DNA from: Candidatus Parcubacteria bacterium
GTDB lineage: Bacteria > Patescibacteriota > Minisyncoccia > Phycocordibacterales > JAKAEA01
Assembly (NCBI GenBank): GCA_019661945.1
Contig: JAIFWI010000007.1
Location: 1-33,687, forward strand
Direction: 5' to 3'
Length of the DNA: 33,687 nt
Every line of letters starts with the position of its first letter. Position 1 is the first letter of the stretch. Below the pieces are notes generated by a model. That model worked only from the letters and a program-made list of their open reading frames with translations, did no database searches and was not told the origin of the DNA. Shown here one piece after another: positions 17,916-26,014 of this stretch. The position numbers and the translations under genes were made by a program.

Positions 17916-20600
17916 ATGTCAAAAGTTGAATTACACAGCGATAATAAAGATAAAATCATCGTAAAGGGGGCGCGGACACATAACCTCAAGAATATTACAG
18001 TTGAAATGCCGCGCAACAAGATGGTGGTTTTCACCGGGCTTTCAGGATCAGGAAAGTCTTCTTTAGCTTTTGATACGATTTTTGCTGAGGGTCAGCGTCG
18101 CTATGTCGAATCGCTTTCTTCATATGCGCGGCAATTTTTACGTCAGATGCAAAAGCCGGATGTTGATGAAATCATTGGTCTCTCTCCTGCTATTTCCATT
18201 GATCAGAAATCTCGTTCAAATAATCCTCGTTCAAATGTGGCTACCATTACCGAGATCTATGATTATTTGCGTATTTTATATGCCCGCATTGGTAAACCTC
18301 ATTGTTTAGTGTGCGGTCGAGAAATAAAAAAACTCTCTCAAGAAGAAATTATGCACACGGTGCTCGACACAGTTTCAAAGATAGATATGTCAGGAAAGCA
18401 GAAACAAGTCATGGGCGTGAAATATGATGACATGAAACTCCAAATCTGGTCGCCGCTTGTGGTTGGCCGAAAGGGTGAATATTATCAAATGCTCTATGAT
18501 CTTTTAGGTAAAGGCTACACTCAGGTGAAAGTGGATGGCAAGGCTCAGAAACTTCGTGAGCAAATCATTTTAGATAAAAATAAGAAACATGATATTGATG
18601 TCCTCGTCGATGAAATCTATTTGAGTGAATTTAAGGATGCAAAGGCAAATTCTAAAGAGCGCTTGAGCGAAGCGGTTGAAAAAGCGCTTGAAGAATCAAA
18701 GGGATTATTGAAAATAGAAAGTCCCGAAGGGGAGAAACTCATTTCTTCAAAATTCATGTGTCCGTATGACGGTTTTTCATATCCAGAAATTGAACCGCGA
18801 CTGTTTTCATTTAATTCTCCATATGGGGCATGTGCAACCTGTAATGGTCTTGGCACAAAATATTTCTTCGGCGAAGAATTATGTCCAACCTGTAATGGCA
18901 CTCGGCTTCGCGAGGAAGCTTTACATGTTTTCTTGGGGGATAATGATGCGCTTCAGCTTCCTGAGAAAATTGCAAGGTCCTCGGGTCGGGTCACCAGACC
19001 ATTGCAATTTTCTCAGGAAGCCTCCGCGCAAAGGGGTCTCAACATCTCCAGTTTAGTTGGCCTCTCAATCAAGGATGCCTATACATTTTTTCAAAATCTA
19101 AAACTCAGTCCCAAAGACCGAAGCATTGCCAAAGTTGTGCTCAGGGAAATTGAGTCACGTCTCGTTTTCATGATTGATGTTGGCATTGAATACCTCACTT
19201 TGAATCGTCGGGCTAACACTTTGTCTGGTGGTGAAGCACAACGAATCCGTTTAGCATCACAGCTGGGCTCTGGTCTTGTCGGCGCATTGTATGTTTTAGA
19301 TGAACCGACAATTGGTTTGCATCAGCGCGATAATGATCGGCTTATTAAAACACTGCTCAATCTCCGTGATTTAGGAAACACTATTGTTATTGTCGAGCAT
19401 GACGAGGATACTATTTTTTCTTCTGATTATATAGTGGATATTGGACCAGGTGCAGGAGTACATGGCGGTGAAATTGTCGCTTCGGGATGGCTTGATAAAT
19501 TGCTGACTGCAAAAAAGAATGATTCGAAATCTGTAACTTTGGCATATTTGCGTGGTGAAAAGAAAATTGAAATTCCAGAAGAGCGCCGCACTCAGGACAA
19601 GGGTAAAATCATGATCCGCAACGGCAATATTTTCAATATTAAGAATATGGATGTAGATGTGCCGCTTGGCAGACTGATTACAATTACCGGTGTCTCTGGT
19701 TCGGGTAAGTCTACATTTATGTATGAAATTATTCATAAGAATGTTCAGGCCCGTTTTGACCGCCGTTACCGCTCAAATGAGACATACAATGCTTCAAGCT
19801 TTGTTGGTACTGAATATCTTGGCCGGGCAGTGTTGATTGACCAATCAGCCATTGGCCGTACGCCTCGCTCAAATCCAGCGACATATACCGGGGCATTTAC
19901 CTTTATTCGCGATATGTTTGCTACAACCTCTGAAGCCCGAGCTCGGGGTTGGAAAGCTAATCGTTTTTCGTTCAACGTAAAAGGTGGACGTTGCGAAGCA
20001 TGTCAGGGTAACGGCGAAATTGCTGTTGAAATGAGCTTCTTACCGACGGTGTATGTGCCGTGTGATGTTTGTGATGGCAAGCGTTTTATGAAAGAGACAC
20101 TTGAAATTAAATACAAAAAGAAAAATATTTACGAAGTCTTGAAGATGACGGTTGAAGAAGCTGTGGATTTTTTTGATGATATTCCGGCTATTTCTGATCG
20201 ATTGAAAACATTGAATGAAGTCGGACTTGGCTATCTTGAACTTGGACAGTCTGCTACAACCCTTTCTGGCGGTGAGGCGCAGCGAGTAAAAATTTCTTCA
20301 GAACTATACCGGCCACATGTTCAGAAAACTATTTATCTTTTGGATGAGCCGACTATTGGACTTCATTATGAAGATGTCAAAAAACTTATAGAAATTCTCC
20401 AGAAATTGGTGGATAAAGGCAATACGGTCATTGTCATTGAGCACAATATGGATTTGGTGAAGTCATCTGACTATATTATAGACATTGGACCGGAAGGCGG
20501 AGTCGGTGGCGGCAATATTGTGGCAAAGGGCACACCAGAGGAAGTGGCTAATAATCCCAAAAGCTATACCGGAAAATATTTGAAGAAAGTTTTGAAGTAA
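17916..20600 (+). CDS. uvrA: Excinuclease ABC subunit A (with in-frame palindromic insertion)
   Basis: [37 protein letters not shown], zinc motifs [45 protein letters not shown]. Confidence 0.98.
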   Translation: MSKVELHSDNKDKIIVKGARTHNLKNITVEMPRNKMVVFTGLSGSGKSSLAFDTIFAEGQRRYVESLSSYARQFLRQMQKPDVDEIIGLSPAISIDQKSRSNNPRSNVATITEIYDYLRILYARIGKPHCLVCGREIKKLSQEEIMHTVLDTVSKIDMSGKQKQVMGVKYDDMKLQIWSPLVVGRKGEYYQMLYDLLGKGYTQVKVDGKAQKLREQIILDKNKKHDIDVLVDEIYLSEFKDAKANSKERLSEAVEKALEESKGLLKIESPEGEKLISSKFMCPYDGFSYPEIEPRLFSFNSPYGACATCNGLGTKYFFGEELCPTCNGTRLREEALHVFLGDNDALQLPEKIARSSGRVTRPLQFSQEASAQRGLNISSLVGLSIKDAYTFFQNLKLSPKDRSIAKVVLREIESRLVFMIDVGIEYLTLNRRANTLSGGEAQRIRLASQLGSGLVGALYVLDEPTIGLHQRDNDRLIKTLLNLRDLGNTIVIVEHDEDTIFSSDYIVDIGPGAGVHGGEIVASGWLDKLLTAKKNDSKSVTLAYLRGEKKIEIPEERRTQDKGKIMIRNGNIFNIKNMDVDVPLGRLITITGVSGSGKSTFMYEIIHKNVQARFDRRYRSNETYNASSFVGTEYLGRAVLIDQSAIGRTPRSNPATYTGAFTFIRDMFATTSEARARGWKANRFSFNVKGGRCEACQGNGEIAVEMSFLPTVYVPCDVCDGKRFMKETLEIKYKKKNIYEVLKMTVEEAVDFFDDIPAISDRLKTLNEVGLGYLELGQSATTLSGGEAQRVKISSELYRPHVQKTIYLLDEPTIGLHYEDVKKLIEILQKLVDKGNTVIVIEHNMDLVKSSDYIIDIGPEGGVGGGNIVAKGTPEEVANNPKSYTGKYLKKVLK
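18948..19029. repeat. Palindromic element inserted in uvrA
   Basis: Perfect 20-bp arms GCTTCCTGAGAAAATTGCAA (18956-18975) / TTGCAATTTTCTCAGGAAGC (19002-19021) around core GGTCCTCGG..CCAGACC; shared with the uvrC element. Confidence 0.85.
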
Positions 20601-20628
20601 AAAAAAGCCACGATGGTGAGTCGGGCTA
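20601..20628 (-). terminator. Terminator of minus-strand small ORF
   Basis: Minus strand AGCCCGA-ctcacca-TCG(t)GGCTTTTTTTT. Confidence 0.6.
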
Positions 20629-20802
20629 GGCGTTATAGAGCTTTGCAAGGTGGTCAATCATGGCAGAAATGCTATACACAATTGTGATGATGCACAGTAT
20701 TACTGGCACAGTGTCGAGTCCGTCGATGAAGCTGCCGATTGCCTTCAGCGACTTGCTCTTCTGTCGCTTGATCCACGGGTCAGTGCAGTTGTTGTAACTC
20801 AT
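20626..20802 (-). CDS. Small membrane protein, 58 aa (missed by ORF track)
   Basis: MSYNNCTDPWIKRQKSKSLKAIGSFIDGLDTVPVILCIITIVYSISAMIDHLAKLYNA*; SD AAGGAGGAG just upstream; one TM; own terminator. Confidence 0.7.
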   Translation of the reverse strand: MSYNNCTDPWIKRQKSKSLKAIGSFIDGLDTVPVILCIITIVYSISAMIDHLAKLYNA

Positions 20803-20858
20803 TACTCCTCCTTGTGTGGTTGAAGTTGCTTCCGGTCCTCGAATACATTACTATCTAA

Positions 20859-22202
20859 ATGATGAATAGTCAAGTGCAGAGCAGAATAAAAGACCTTCCA
20901 GACACACCGGGTGTGTACTTTTTCCTCGGCTCGCCGAAGCATGGCGAAGGCGGCAAAGCCGAAATTCTCTACATTGGCAAGGCTACATCACTTCGAGACA
21001 GGGTTCGAAGTTATTTTGGTAATGATGTTATCAACACTCGTGGGCCTTTTATTGTCGATATGGTTACTCTGGCGCAGGATATTGATTTTACGAAAACTGA
21101 TTCGGTGCTTGAGGCGCTGCTGCTTGAGGCGAATTTAATTAAAAAGCATCAGCCAAAGTACAATACAAAAGAGAAGGATAATAAAAGTTATAACTATGTA
21201 GTTATTACCGATGAGGATTTTCCAAAAGTTTTGACAATTAGAGGAAGAATGTTACTAAGATCGCTTCAGCAGCCTGGGAAATTTTCAAGGTCCTCGGATC
21301 TCCCGTCTGCGCGGGCCAGACCATTGAAAATTTCCCAGGCTGCTTACGCTTCAGCCGAGTATAAATTTATATTTGGTCCATTTCCACACGGCGCTCAGCT
21401 GAAAGAAGCGATGAAGATTATTCGCAGAATTTTTCCATTTCGAGATGATAAGTGCACTCCAAATCAAGGCAGGCCTTGTTTTAATCGGCAGATAGGCCTT
21501 TGTCCTGGAGTATGCACTAGTGAGATTTCAAAAGAAGAATATGCTGAACAGATTCAGAATCTGAGACTATTTTTTGAAGGTAAGAAGAAAACCCTGCTCA
21601 AGAATCTTGAAAAACAGGTGAAGGAGTATGCCAAAAGACAGGAGTTTGAAAAAGCCGGTCAGACTCAAAAAACAATATTCGCCTTAAATCATATCCAAGA
21701 CATTGCTCTGCTTAAACATAAACTCGATCAGTCAGCTGGTGGTGAATTTGCTCGCAATGATAGATCAGGAGTATTCCGTATTGAAGCATATGATGTCGCT
21801 CATAGTTCCGGAAAAAATGTGGTTGGAGTGATGGTTGTAGTAGAAGATGGTGAAGTAAATAAATCTCAGTACAGAAAATTTAAAATAAAACTAAATCCTG
21901 GTGTGAATGATACCGGGGCACTTAAGGAAATTTTACGTCGGCGGTTAGGGCATCTCGAATGGCCAATGCCAAATCTTATTGCTGTTGACGGCGGCCAGGC
22001 TCAAATTAATGCTGCCGAAACAGTGCTTAAAGAACGAAATTTTAACATTCCTGTTGCTTCAGTTGTGAAAGATGAGCGTCACAAACCTCGAGAAATAATG
22101 GGCAATGGCACTAATCATGAGCAATCTATACTTCTGGCCAATAGCGAGGCCCACCGTTTTGCTATAACCTATCATCGAAAAAAGAGGGATAAGATAGCTT
22201 GA
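20859..22202 (+). CDS. uvrC: Excinuclease ABC subunit C, lacking C-terminal HhH region
   Basis: GIY-YIG (PGVYFF...ILYIGKATSLRDRVRSYF), CFNRQIGLCPGVC, UVR-like segment, RIEAYDVAHSSGKNVVGVMVV, LIAVDGGQAQINAA, EAHRFAITYHRKKR then stop. Confidence 0.95.
   Translation: MMNSQVQSRIKDLPDTPGVYFFLGSPKHGEGGKAEILYIGKATSLRDRVRSYFGNDVINTRGPFIVDMVTLAQDIDFTKTDSVLEALLLEANLIKKHQPKYNTKEKDNKSYNYVVITDEDFPKVLTIRGRMLLRSLQQPGKFSRSSDLPSARARPLKISQAAYASAEYKFIFGPFPHGAQLKEAMKIIRRIFPFRDDKCTPNQGRPCFNRQIGLCPGVCTSEISKEEYAEQIQNLRLFFEGKKKTLLKNLEKQVKEYAKRQEFEKAGQTQKTIFALNHIQDIALLKHKLDQSAGGEFARNDRSGVFRIEAYDVAHSSGKNVVGVMVVVEDGEVNKSQYRKFKIKLNPGVNDTGALKEILRRRLGHLEWPMPNLIAVDGGQAQINAAETVLKERNFNIPVASVVKDERHKPREIMGNGTNHEQSILLANSEAHRFAITYHRKKRDKIA
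21258..21355. repeat. Palindromic element inserted in uvrC
   Basis: Perfect 20-bp arms GCAGCCTGGGAAATTTTCAA (21269-21288) / TTGAAAATTTCCCAGGCTGC (21324-21343), core GGTCCTCGG..CCAGACC; CGCTTCAGC at 21262-21270 and 21347-21355. Confidence 0.85.
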
Positions 22203-22219
22203 CGGTAGAGTTTAAATAT

Positions 22220-22508
22220 GGAAAATAGATAGTTGGAAGTCACATCGCGTGCGCTGGAGCGCGCGCAGGTCTCAGCAGGTGAGGGCGTTTTTATGATCGT
22301 TCACGTCTCGACGGAACGGAAGACTGGCTGGAGAAACCGGCGGAAGAAGCACAAACTCACACCACCGCACCAGGCGGAACGGGCAGAACTCGCAGTTCAG
22401 GATCAGCGGCACCAGGAGGAAGACCGGGAAGAAGAGGAGCACGACGACGAATAGCGCATACGCGCTCAGGACCTACGCGGCGGACACAAGTGTCCGCCGC
22501 TTTGATTT
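22220..22508 (+). other. GC-rich, GGA-rich locus with terminator: candidate structured RNA or tiny ORF (22293-22454)
   Basis: About 15 GGA trinucleotides by eye; hairpin GCGTGCGC-TGGA-GCGCGCGC (22247-22266); possible 53-aa ORF MIVHVSTERKTG...EEEEHDDE; terminal hairpin. Confidence 0.4.
22478..22508 (+). terminator. Strong hairpin terminator
   Basis: GCGGCGGACA-caag-TGTCCGCCGC TTTGATTT. Confidence 0.7.
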
Positions 22509-22550
22509 ATTGTTACAAAATCTCTCTCATCTTTGTTATACTATATATAC

Positions 22551-23519
22551 ATGTCCAAGCTCCATGTCGGAATTTTGCGCGGTGGTCCATCAAGTGAATA
22601 TGAAGTCTCGCTTAAAACTGGCGCGGCTGTTTTAAAACATCTACCTGATCACTATCAAGCACATGATATTTTTATTTCCAAAGACGGTGTCTGGCATCGC
22701 GATGGTTTAGAAAAAAGTCCCGAACGGGCTTTGAAACATGTTGACGTTGTATTTAATGCCCTGCATGGAGAATTTGGTGAAGATGGCCAAGTTCAGAAAA
22801 TTTTAGATAGGCATGGTATTCCGTACACGGGTTCGGGAGCGCTCTCTTCGGCTATCGGCATGAATAAAGTTCTGAGTAAAAAAGCTTTTGAACACTATGG
22901 TGTTCGAACTCCATATTATGCTGCCATTCGTAAAAGTGATGATCGGGCTGAAAAAACAGAGTACATTTTTAAACATTTCATGGTGCCATTTGTAGTAAAG
23001 CCCGCATCGAGCGGCTCTTCTGTTGGTGTCACTATTGTAAAGAATTTTGGTCAATTTCCAGCCGCTCTCGATAAAGCTTTTGAAGTGGGTGATACAGCAT
23101 TAGTTGAAGAATTCATCAGAGGTCGTGAAGCAACATGTGGTGTGGTCAATCATTTCCGAAATCAAAAAACATATCCGCTTTTGCCCGTAGAGATTATTCC
23201 AGCTGATACCCAAGAATTTTTTGACTATGATGCGAAATACAATGGTCAGTCACAAGAAATTTGTCCGGGAAATTTTTCTGAGGAGGAGAAGGCTGAGATC
23301 CAGCGTTTGGCCAGACTTGTGCATGAAGCTTTGAACCTGAGACATTATTCCCGGACTGATATGATGGTGACACCTGGCCGTGGCGTTTATGTTTTAGAAG
23401 TAAATACATTACCTGGGCTTACACCACAATCTCTGGTGCCCCAATCTCTCGAAGCAATCGGCTGTTCATTTAAAGATTTTTTAGATCATCTCGTTCGATT
23501 GGCTCTAGATAGAAAATAA
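22551..23519 (+). CDS. ddl: D-alanine--D-alanine ligase
   Basis: LRGGPSSEYEVSLKTG, VFNALHGEFGEDGQVQKILDRHGIPYTGSG, FVVKPASSGSSVGV, LPVEIIP, VLEVNTLPGLT. Start ATG 22551, with TATACT 8 nt upstream. Confidence 0.97.
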   Translation: MSKLHVGILRGGPSSEYEVSLKTGAAVLKHLPDHYQAHDIFISKDGVWHRDGLEKSPERALKHVDVVFNALHGEFGEDGQVQKILDRHGIPYTGSGALSSAIGMNKVLSKKAFEHYGVRTPYYAAIRKSDDRAEKTEYIFKHFMVPFVVKPASSGSSVGVTIVKNFGQFPAALDKAFEVGDTALVEEFIRGREATCGVVNHFRNQKTYPLLPVEIIPADTQEFFDYDAKYNGQSQEICPGNFSEEEKAEIQRLARLVHEALNLRHYSRTDMMVTPGRGVYVLEVNTLPGLTPQSLVPQSLEAIGCSFKDFLDHLVRLALDRK

Positions 23520-23565
23520 AGACTCTTTGCATAAAGTGAAAAATAATGTAGAATAATCGTTGTTC

Positions 23566-23638
23566 GGGCCGGTAGCTCACCTGGTAGAGCGCCTCATTTG
23601 CACTGAGGAGGTAGGGGGTTCGAGTCCTCTCCGGTCCA
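23566..23638 (+). tRNA. tRNA-Ala (anticodon UGC), CCA not fully encoded
   Basis: Cloverleaf: acceptor GGGCCGG/CCGGTCC, D-stem GCTC/GAGC, anticodon stem CCTCA-TTTGCAC-TGAGG, T-arm GGGGG-TTCGAGT-CCTCT. Confidence 0.93.
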
Positions 23639-23642
23639 CAGC

Positions 23643-23668
23643 AAAAAATCGCCAAGCGGCGATTTTTT
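23643..23668 (+). terminator. tRNA terminator
   Basis: AAAAAATCGCC-aagc-GGCGATTTTTT. Confidence 0.8.
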
Positions 23669-23669
23669 C

Positions 23670-23797
23670 GTGGACCGGAAGCAAGCAAACTGCTTTGCTT
23701 GCGGGAGGACGAGAAAGCCGGAGCGCGACGGCGCGAGGCGGGGTCGCGCAAATTCGCAGTAGCGAATTATGTGTGACCGAGACTCTCCGGTCCACCA
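23670..23797 (+). repeat. tRNA-3'-end-flanked multi-hairpin element
   Basis: gtggaccgga (23670-23679) / tccggtccac (23786-23795) closing stem; internal gcaagcaaa/tttgcttgc, aattcgc/gcgaatt, ggtcgcgca/tgtgtgacc; ends in a copy of the tRNA 3' end with CCA. Confidence 0.65.
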
Positions 23798-23866
23798 ATT
23801 TGACTTAGTTTTTTGTATATTGCATTCTGTTTCGTAGACAGGTCCTTTTACCGCAAGGAGGTATCT

Positions 23867-24433
23867 ATGCGCAAGATTATACTGCTCGCTCTGGTCGGAA
23901 TCGTTTTCGCGGCTTTCACGGTCGAGGCGAACCAGCCAACGACCAAGCCGTCTCGACATCGTCCTACCAAGGCTGAGTGCAAGTACGGTGATGACCCCAT
24001 CTGGCAGGATCGTGCTGTGACCGAACTCATCGTTGTCCATCACAGCGCTACAAGTGGCGGCAATGTTGAGCGATTCGCTGAATACCACAAGGGAAAACCG
24101 GACAAGTTCAACGACATCGGCTATCACTTCGTTATCACCAACGGTAGCGGCGGACCAGATGGCGAAGTCCAGGAAGGCCGGTGGGAGTCTGCAGTTGGTG
24201 CCCACGATCCGAAGGAGAAGAGAAACTTTCGGTCGGTAGGTGTCTGCCTTGTCGGTGAAAATGTATTTACCGACAAGCAGAAGAGTGCACTCATCGATAA
24301 GCTTGCAGGGCTTTGCAAAAAGTACAAGATCAAGCCCTCTGCAGAAACGATCGTGCGCCACCACGATCGCTGCCCAGGTCGAGGTCTTGATCTTGATCAG
24401 ATAATCGCGGAGGTGAAGAAAAAGATTGGCTAG
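23867..24433 (+). CDS. Secreted N-acetylmuramoyl-L-alanine amidase / PGRP-like protein
   Basis: Signal peptide MRKIILLALVGIVFAAFTVEA; amidase_2/PGRP features ELIVVHHSAT, FNDIGYHFVI, GRWESAVGAHD, SVGVCLVGEN, IVRHHDRCPGRGLDLDQI. SD aaggagg. Confidence 0.9.
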   Translation: MRKIILLALVGIVFAAFTVEANQPTTKPSRHRPTKAECKYGDDPIWQDRAVTELIVVHHSATSGGNVERFAEYHKGKPDKFNDIGYHFVITNGSGGPDGEVQEGRWESAVGAHDPKEKRNFRSVGVCLVGENVFTDKQKSALIDKLAGLCKKYKIKPSAETIVRHHDRCPGRGLDLDQIIAEVKKKIG

Positions 24434-24514
24434 AGCTGCGACGGCATACCACCGGGGCGGTTTTTTTATGCTAGGGTATCCCACCTTGGGCTTGTTTATG
24501 ATATTATTAAACCC

Positions 24515-25621
24515 ATGTTTAGGACGTTTAAGAAACATAGTACACCTGCACAGACATCTAATACTGATATATCGGCATCCCAGCTTCAAACTGAAAAGGA
24601 AGAGCTTGAAATTATTGCTATGAATATGGAGGAAGGGGTGATTCTCCTTGATAACACCAAGAATGTTATTCTGGCCAATCGTTATATTAAAGAAATACTC
24701 AATATTGATATCGAATCTAAGGATAATTCCCAGGTCCTCAAAAAATTTTCGGAAGTATTGAATATTAATCCCCAGGACTATTTAGCGCCGCTTGATAAAT
24801 TTGTCCGTGTTACAAAAAAAGAATTTGATGCCGGTCGGAAAGTATATGATGTGTCATTTAGTTTAGCTCCTTCAGAAAGTACCCAGCATTATCTTATTTG
24901 GGTTCGAGATATTACTCAGCCTAAACTTCTTGAACGGGCTAAAACAGAATTCATTGCTTTGATTGCTCACCAGCTACGCACGCCTCTTACGGGAACAAAG
25001 TGGACACTCAATATGTTTTTAGATGGAGAAATTGGTGAAATTACTCCTGAGCAGAAAGGTTTTATTTCAAAATTGTATGACAGCAACGAACGTTTGATAC
25101 TTATTACCAACGATCTTCTCGAATCTCAGAAATTAGATTTGGCGGATACTCAATATTCCTTCAATTCCGTTCAGATATTCGATATCATTGATAATCTTGT
25201 CGGTGAGCTAAAAACAAATATTCAAAAAAAGCATATCACTGTTAATGTTCTAAGAAACACAGTTCCGATGCTGGAAATAGATCCGGATAAGATTCGCTTG
25301 GTTTTTCAGAATTTGCTGGATAATGCCGTTAAATATACAATGGAAGAGGGAACTATTACCATCGATGCTCATCCTGATAATGAGCAGGTAGTTATTAGTA
25401 TCACCGACACGGGAGTTGGTATTCCCAAAGATCAACAAGCTGATATTTTCAACCGATTTTACCGGGCATCAAATGCTCAGCATATTACCGGTTCTGGTTT
25501 GGGATTATTTCTTGTTAAGAAAATTATTGAGGGTCATGGAGGCAAGGTTTGGTTTGAAAGTGTTGAGTCGAAAGGGTCAACTTTTTATATAGCATTACCA
25601 TTACACAGAAAACATACATAA
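24515..25621 (+). CDS. PAS sensor histidine kinase
   Basis: PAS-like N-terminus (NMEEGVILLDNTKNVILANRYIKEIL), H-box LIAHQLRTPLTGTKW, NLLDNAVKYTMEEG, TDTGVGIPKDQQADIFNRFYRA, GSGLGLFLVKKI. Confidence 0.95.
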   Translation: MFRTFKKHSTPAQTSNTDISASQLQTEKEELEIIAMNMEEGVILLDNTKNVILANRYIKEILNIDIESKDNSQVLKKFSEVLNINPQDYLAPLDKFVRVTKKEFDAGRKVYDVSFSLAPSESTQHYLIWVRDITQPKLLERAKTEFIALIAHQLRTPLTGTKWTLNMFLDGEIGEITPEQKGFISKLYDSNERLILITNDLLESQKLDLADTQYSFNSVQIFDIIDNLVGELKTNIQKKHITVNVLRNTVPMLEIDPDKIRLVFQNLLDNAVKYTMEEGTITIDAHPDNEQVVISITDTGVGIPKDQQADIFNRFYRASNAQHITGSGLGLFLVKKIIEGHGGKVWFESVESKGSTFYIALPLHRKHT

Positions 25622-25622
25622 T

Positions 25623-26012
25623 ATGTCAAATGAATTAAACGGAAAAAGAGTTCTATGGGTTGAAGATGATGAATTTTTGGGCACAATTGTTGAGAAAAAG
25701 TTACTTGCTAAGCAATGCATATTAACTCATGTCACTACAGGGGAACAGGCTCTTAAGTATCTGGACACAAATCTGGTTGATATCATTGTCTTGGATATTG
25801 TCCTTCCTGGTATGAGTGGTTTTGAGATTCTGAAGCATATTAAATCAGCCGAGAAACTCAAGGAAGTTCCTGTCGTACTTTTGTCGAATTTAAATCGTCC
25901 TGAAGACATGGAAATGGGCGTAAAGCTTGGTGCCGAAAGATTCTTAGTAAAGGCCACATTGTCATTGGATGACATTGTTGATCAGATTGCTGATACTCTT
26001 CACAAACAATAA
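25623..26012 (+). CDS. Response regulator, stand-alone receiver
   Basis: RVLWVEDDEFLG, IIVLDIVLPGMSGFEIL, VVLLSNLN, FLVKATLSLDDI. Confidence 0.94.
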   Translation: MSNELNGKRVLWVEDDEFLGTIVEKKLLAKQCILTHVTTGEQALKYLDTNLVDIIVLDIVLPGMSGFEILKHIKSAEKLKEVPVVLLSNLNRPEDMEMGVKLGAERFLVKATLSLDDIVDQIADTLHKQ

Positions 26013-26014
26013 GT

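Noticed and set aside
22233-22454. 73-aa ORF starting at 22233
   Set aside because: The first 20 codons run through the GC hairpin at 22247-22266 and no SD precedes the start. If anything is translated, ATG 22293 is more plausible; the RNA interpretation is kept as a separate finding.
23560-23808. 82-aa plus ORF (MFGPVAHLVERLICTEEVGGSSPLRST...)
   Set aside because: It is a translation of the tRNA-Ala gene and its downstream repeats, a common spurious annotation.
24424-24470. Terminator after the amidase gene
   Set aside because: There is a T-run (ggggcggttttttta) but no convincing strong stem by eye; not called.
23594-24589. 331-aa minus-strand ORF across the amidase and tRNA region
   Set aside because: Antisense to a well-supported secreted amidase with SD, and it overlaps the tRNA. 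No recognisable protein motifs; an artefact of GC-rich codon usage.
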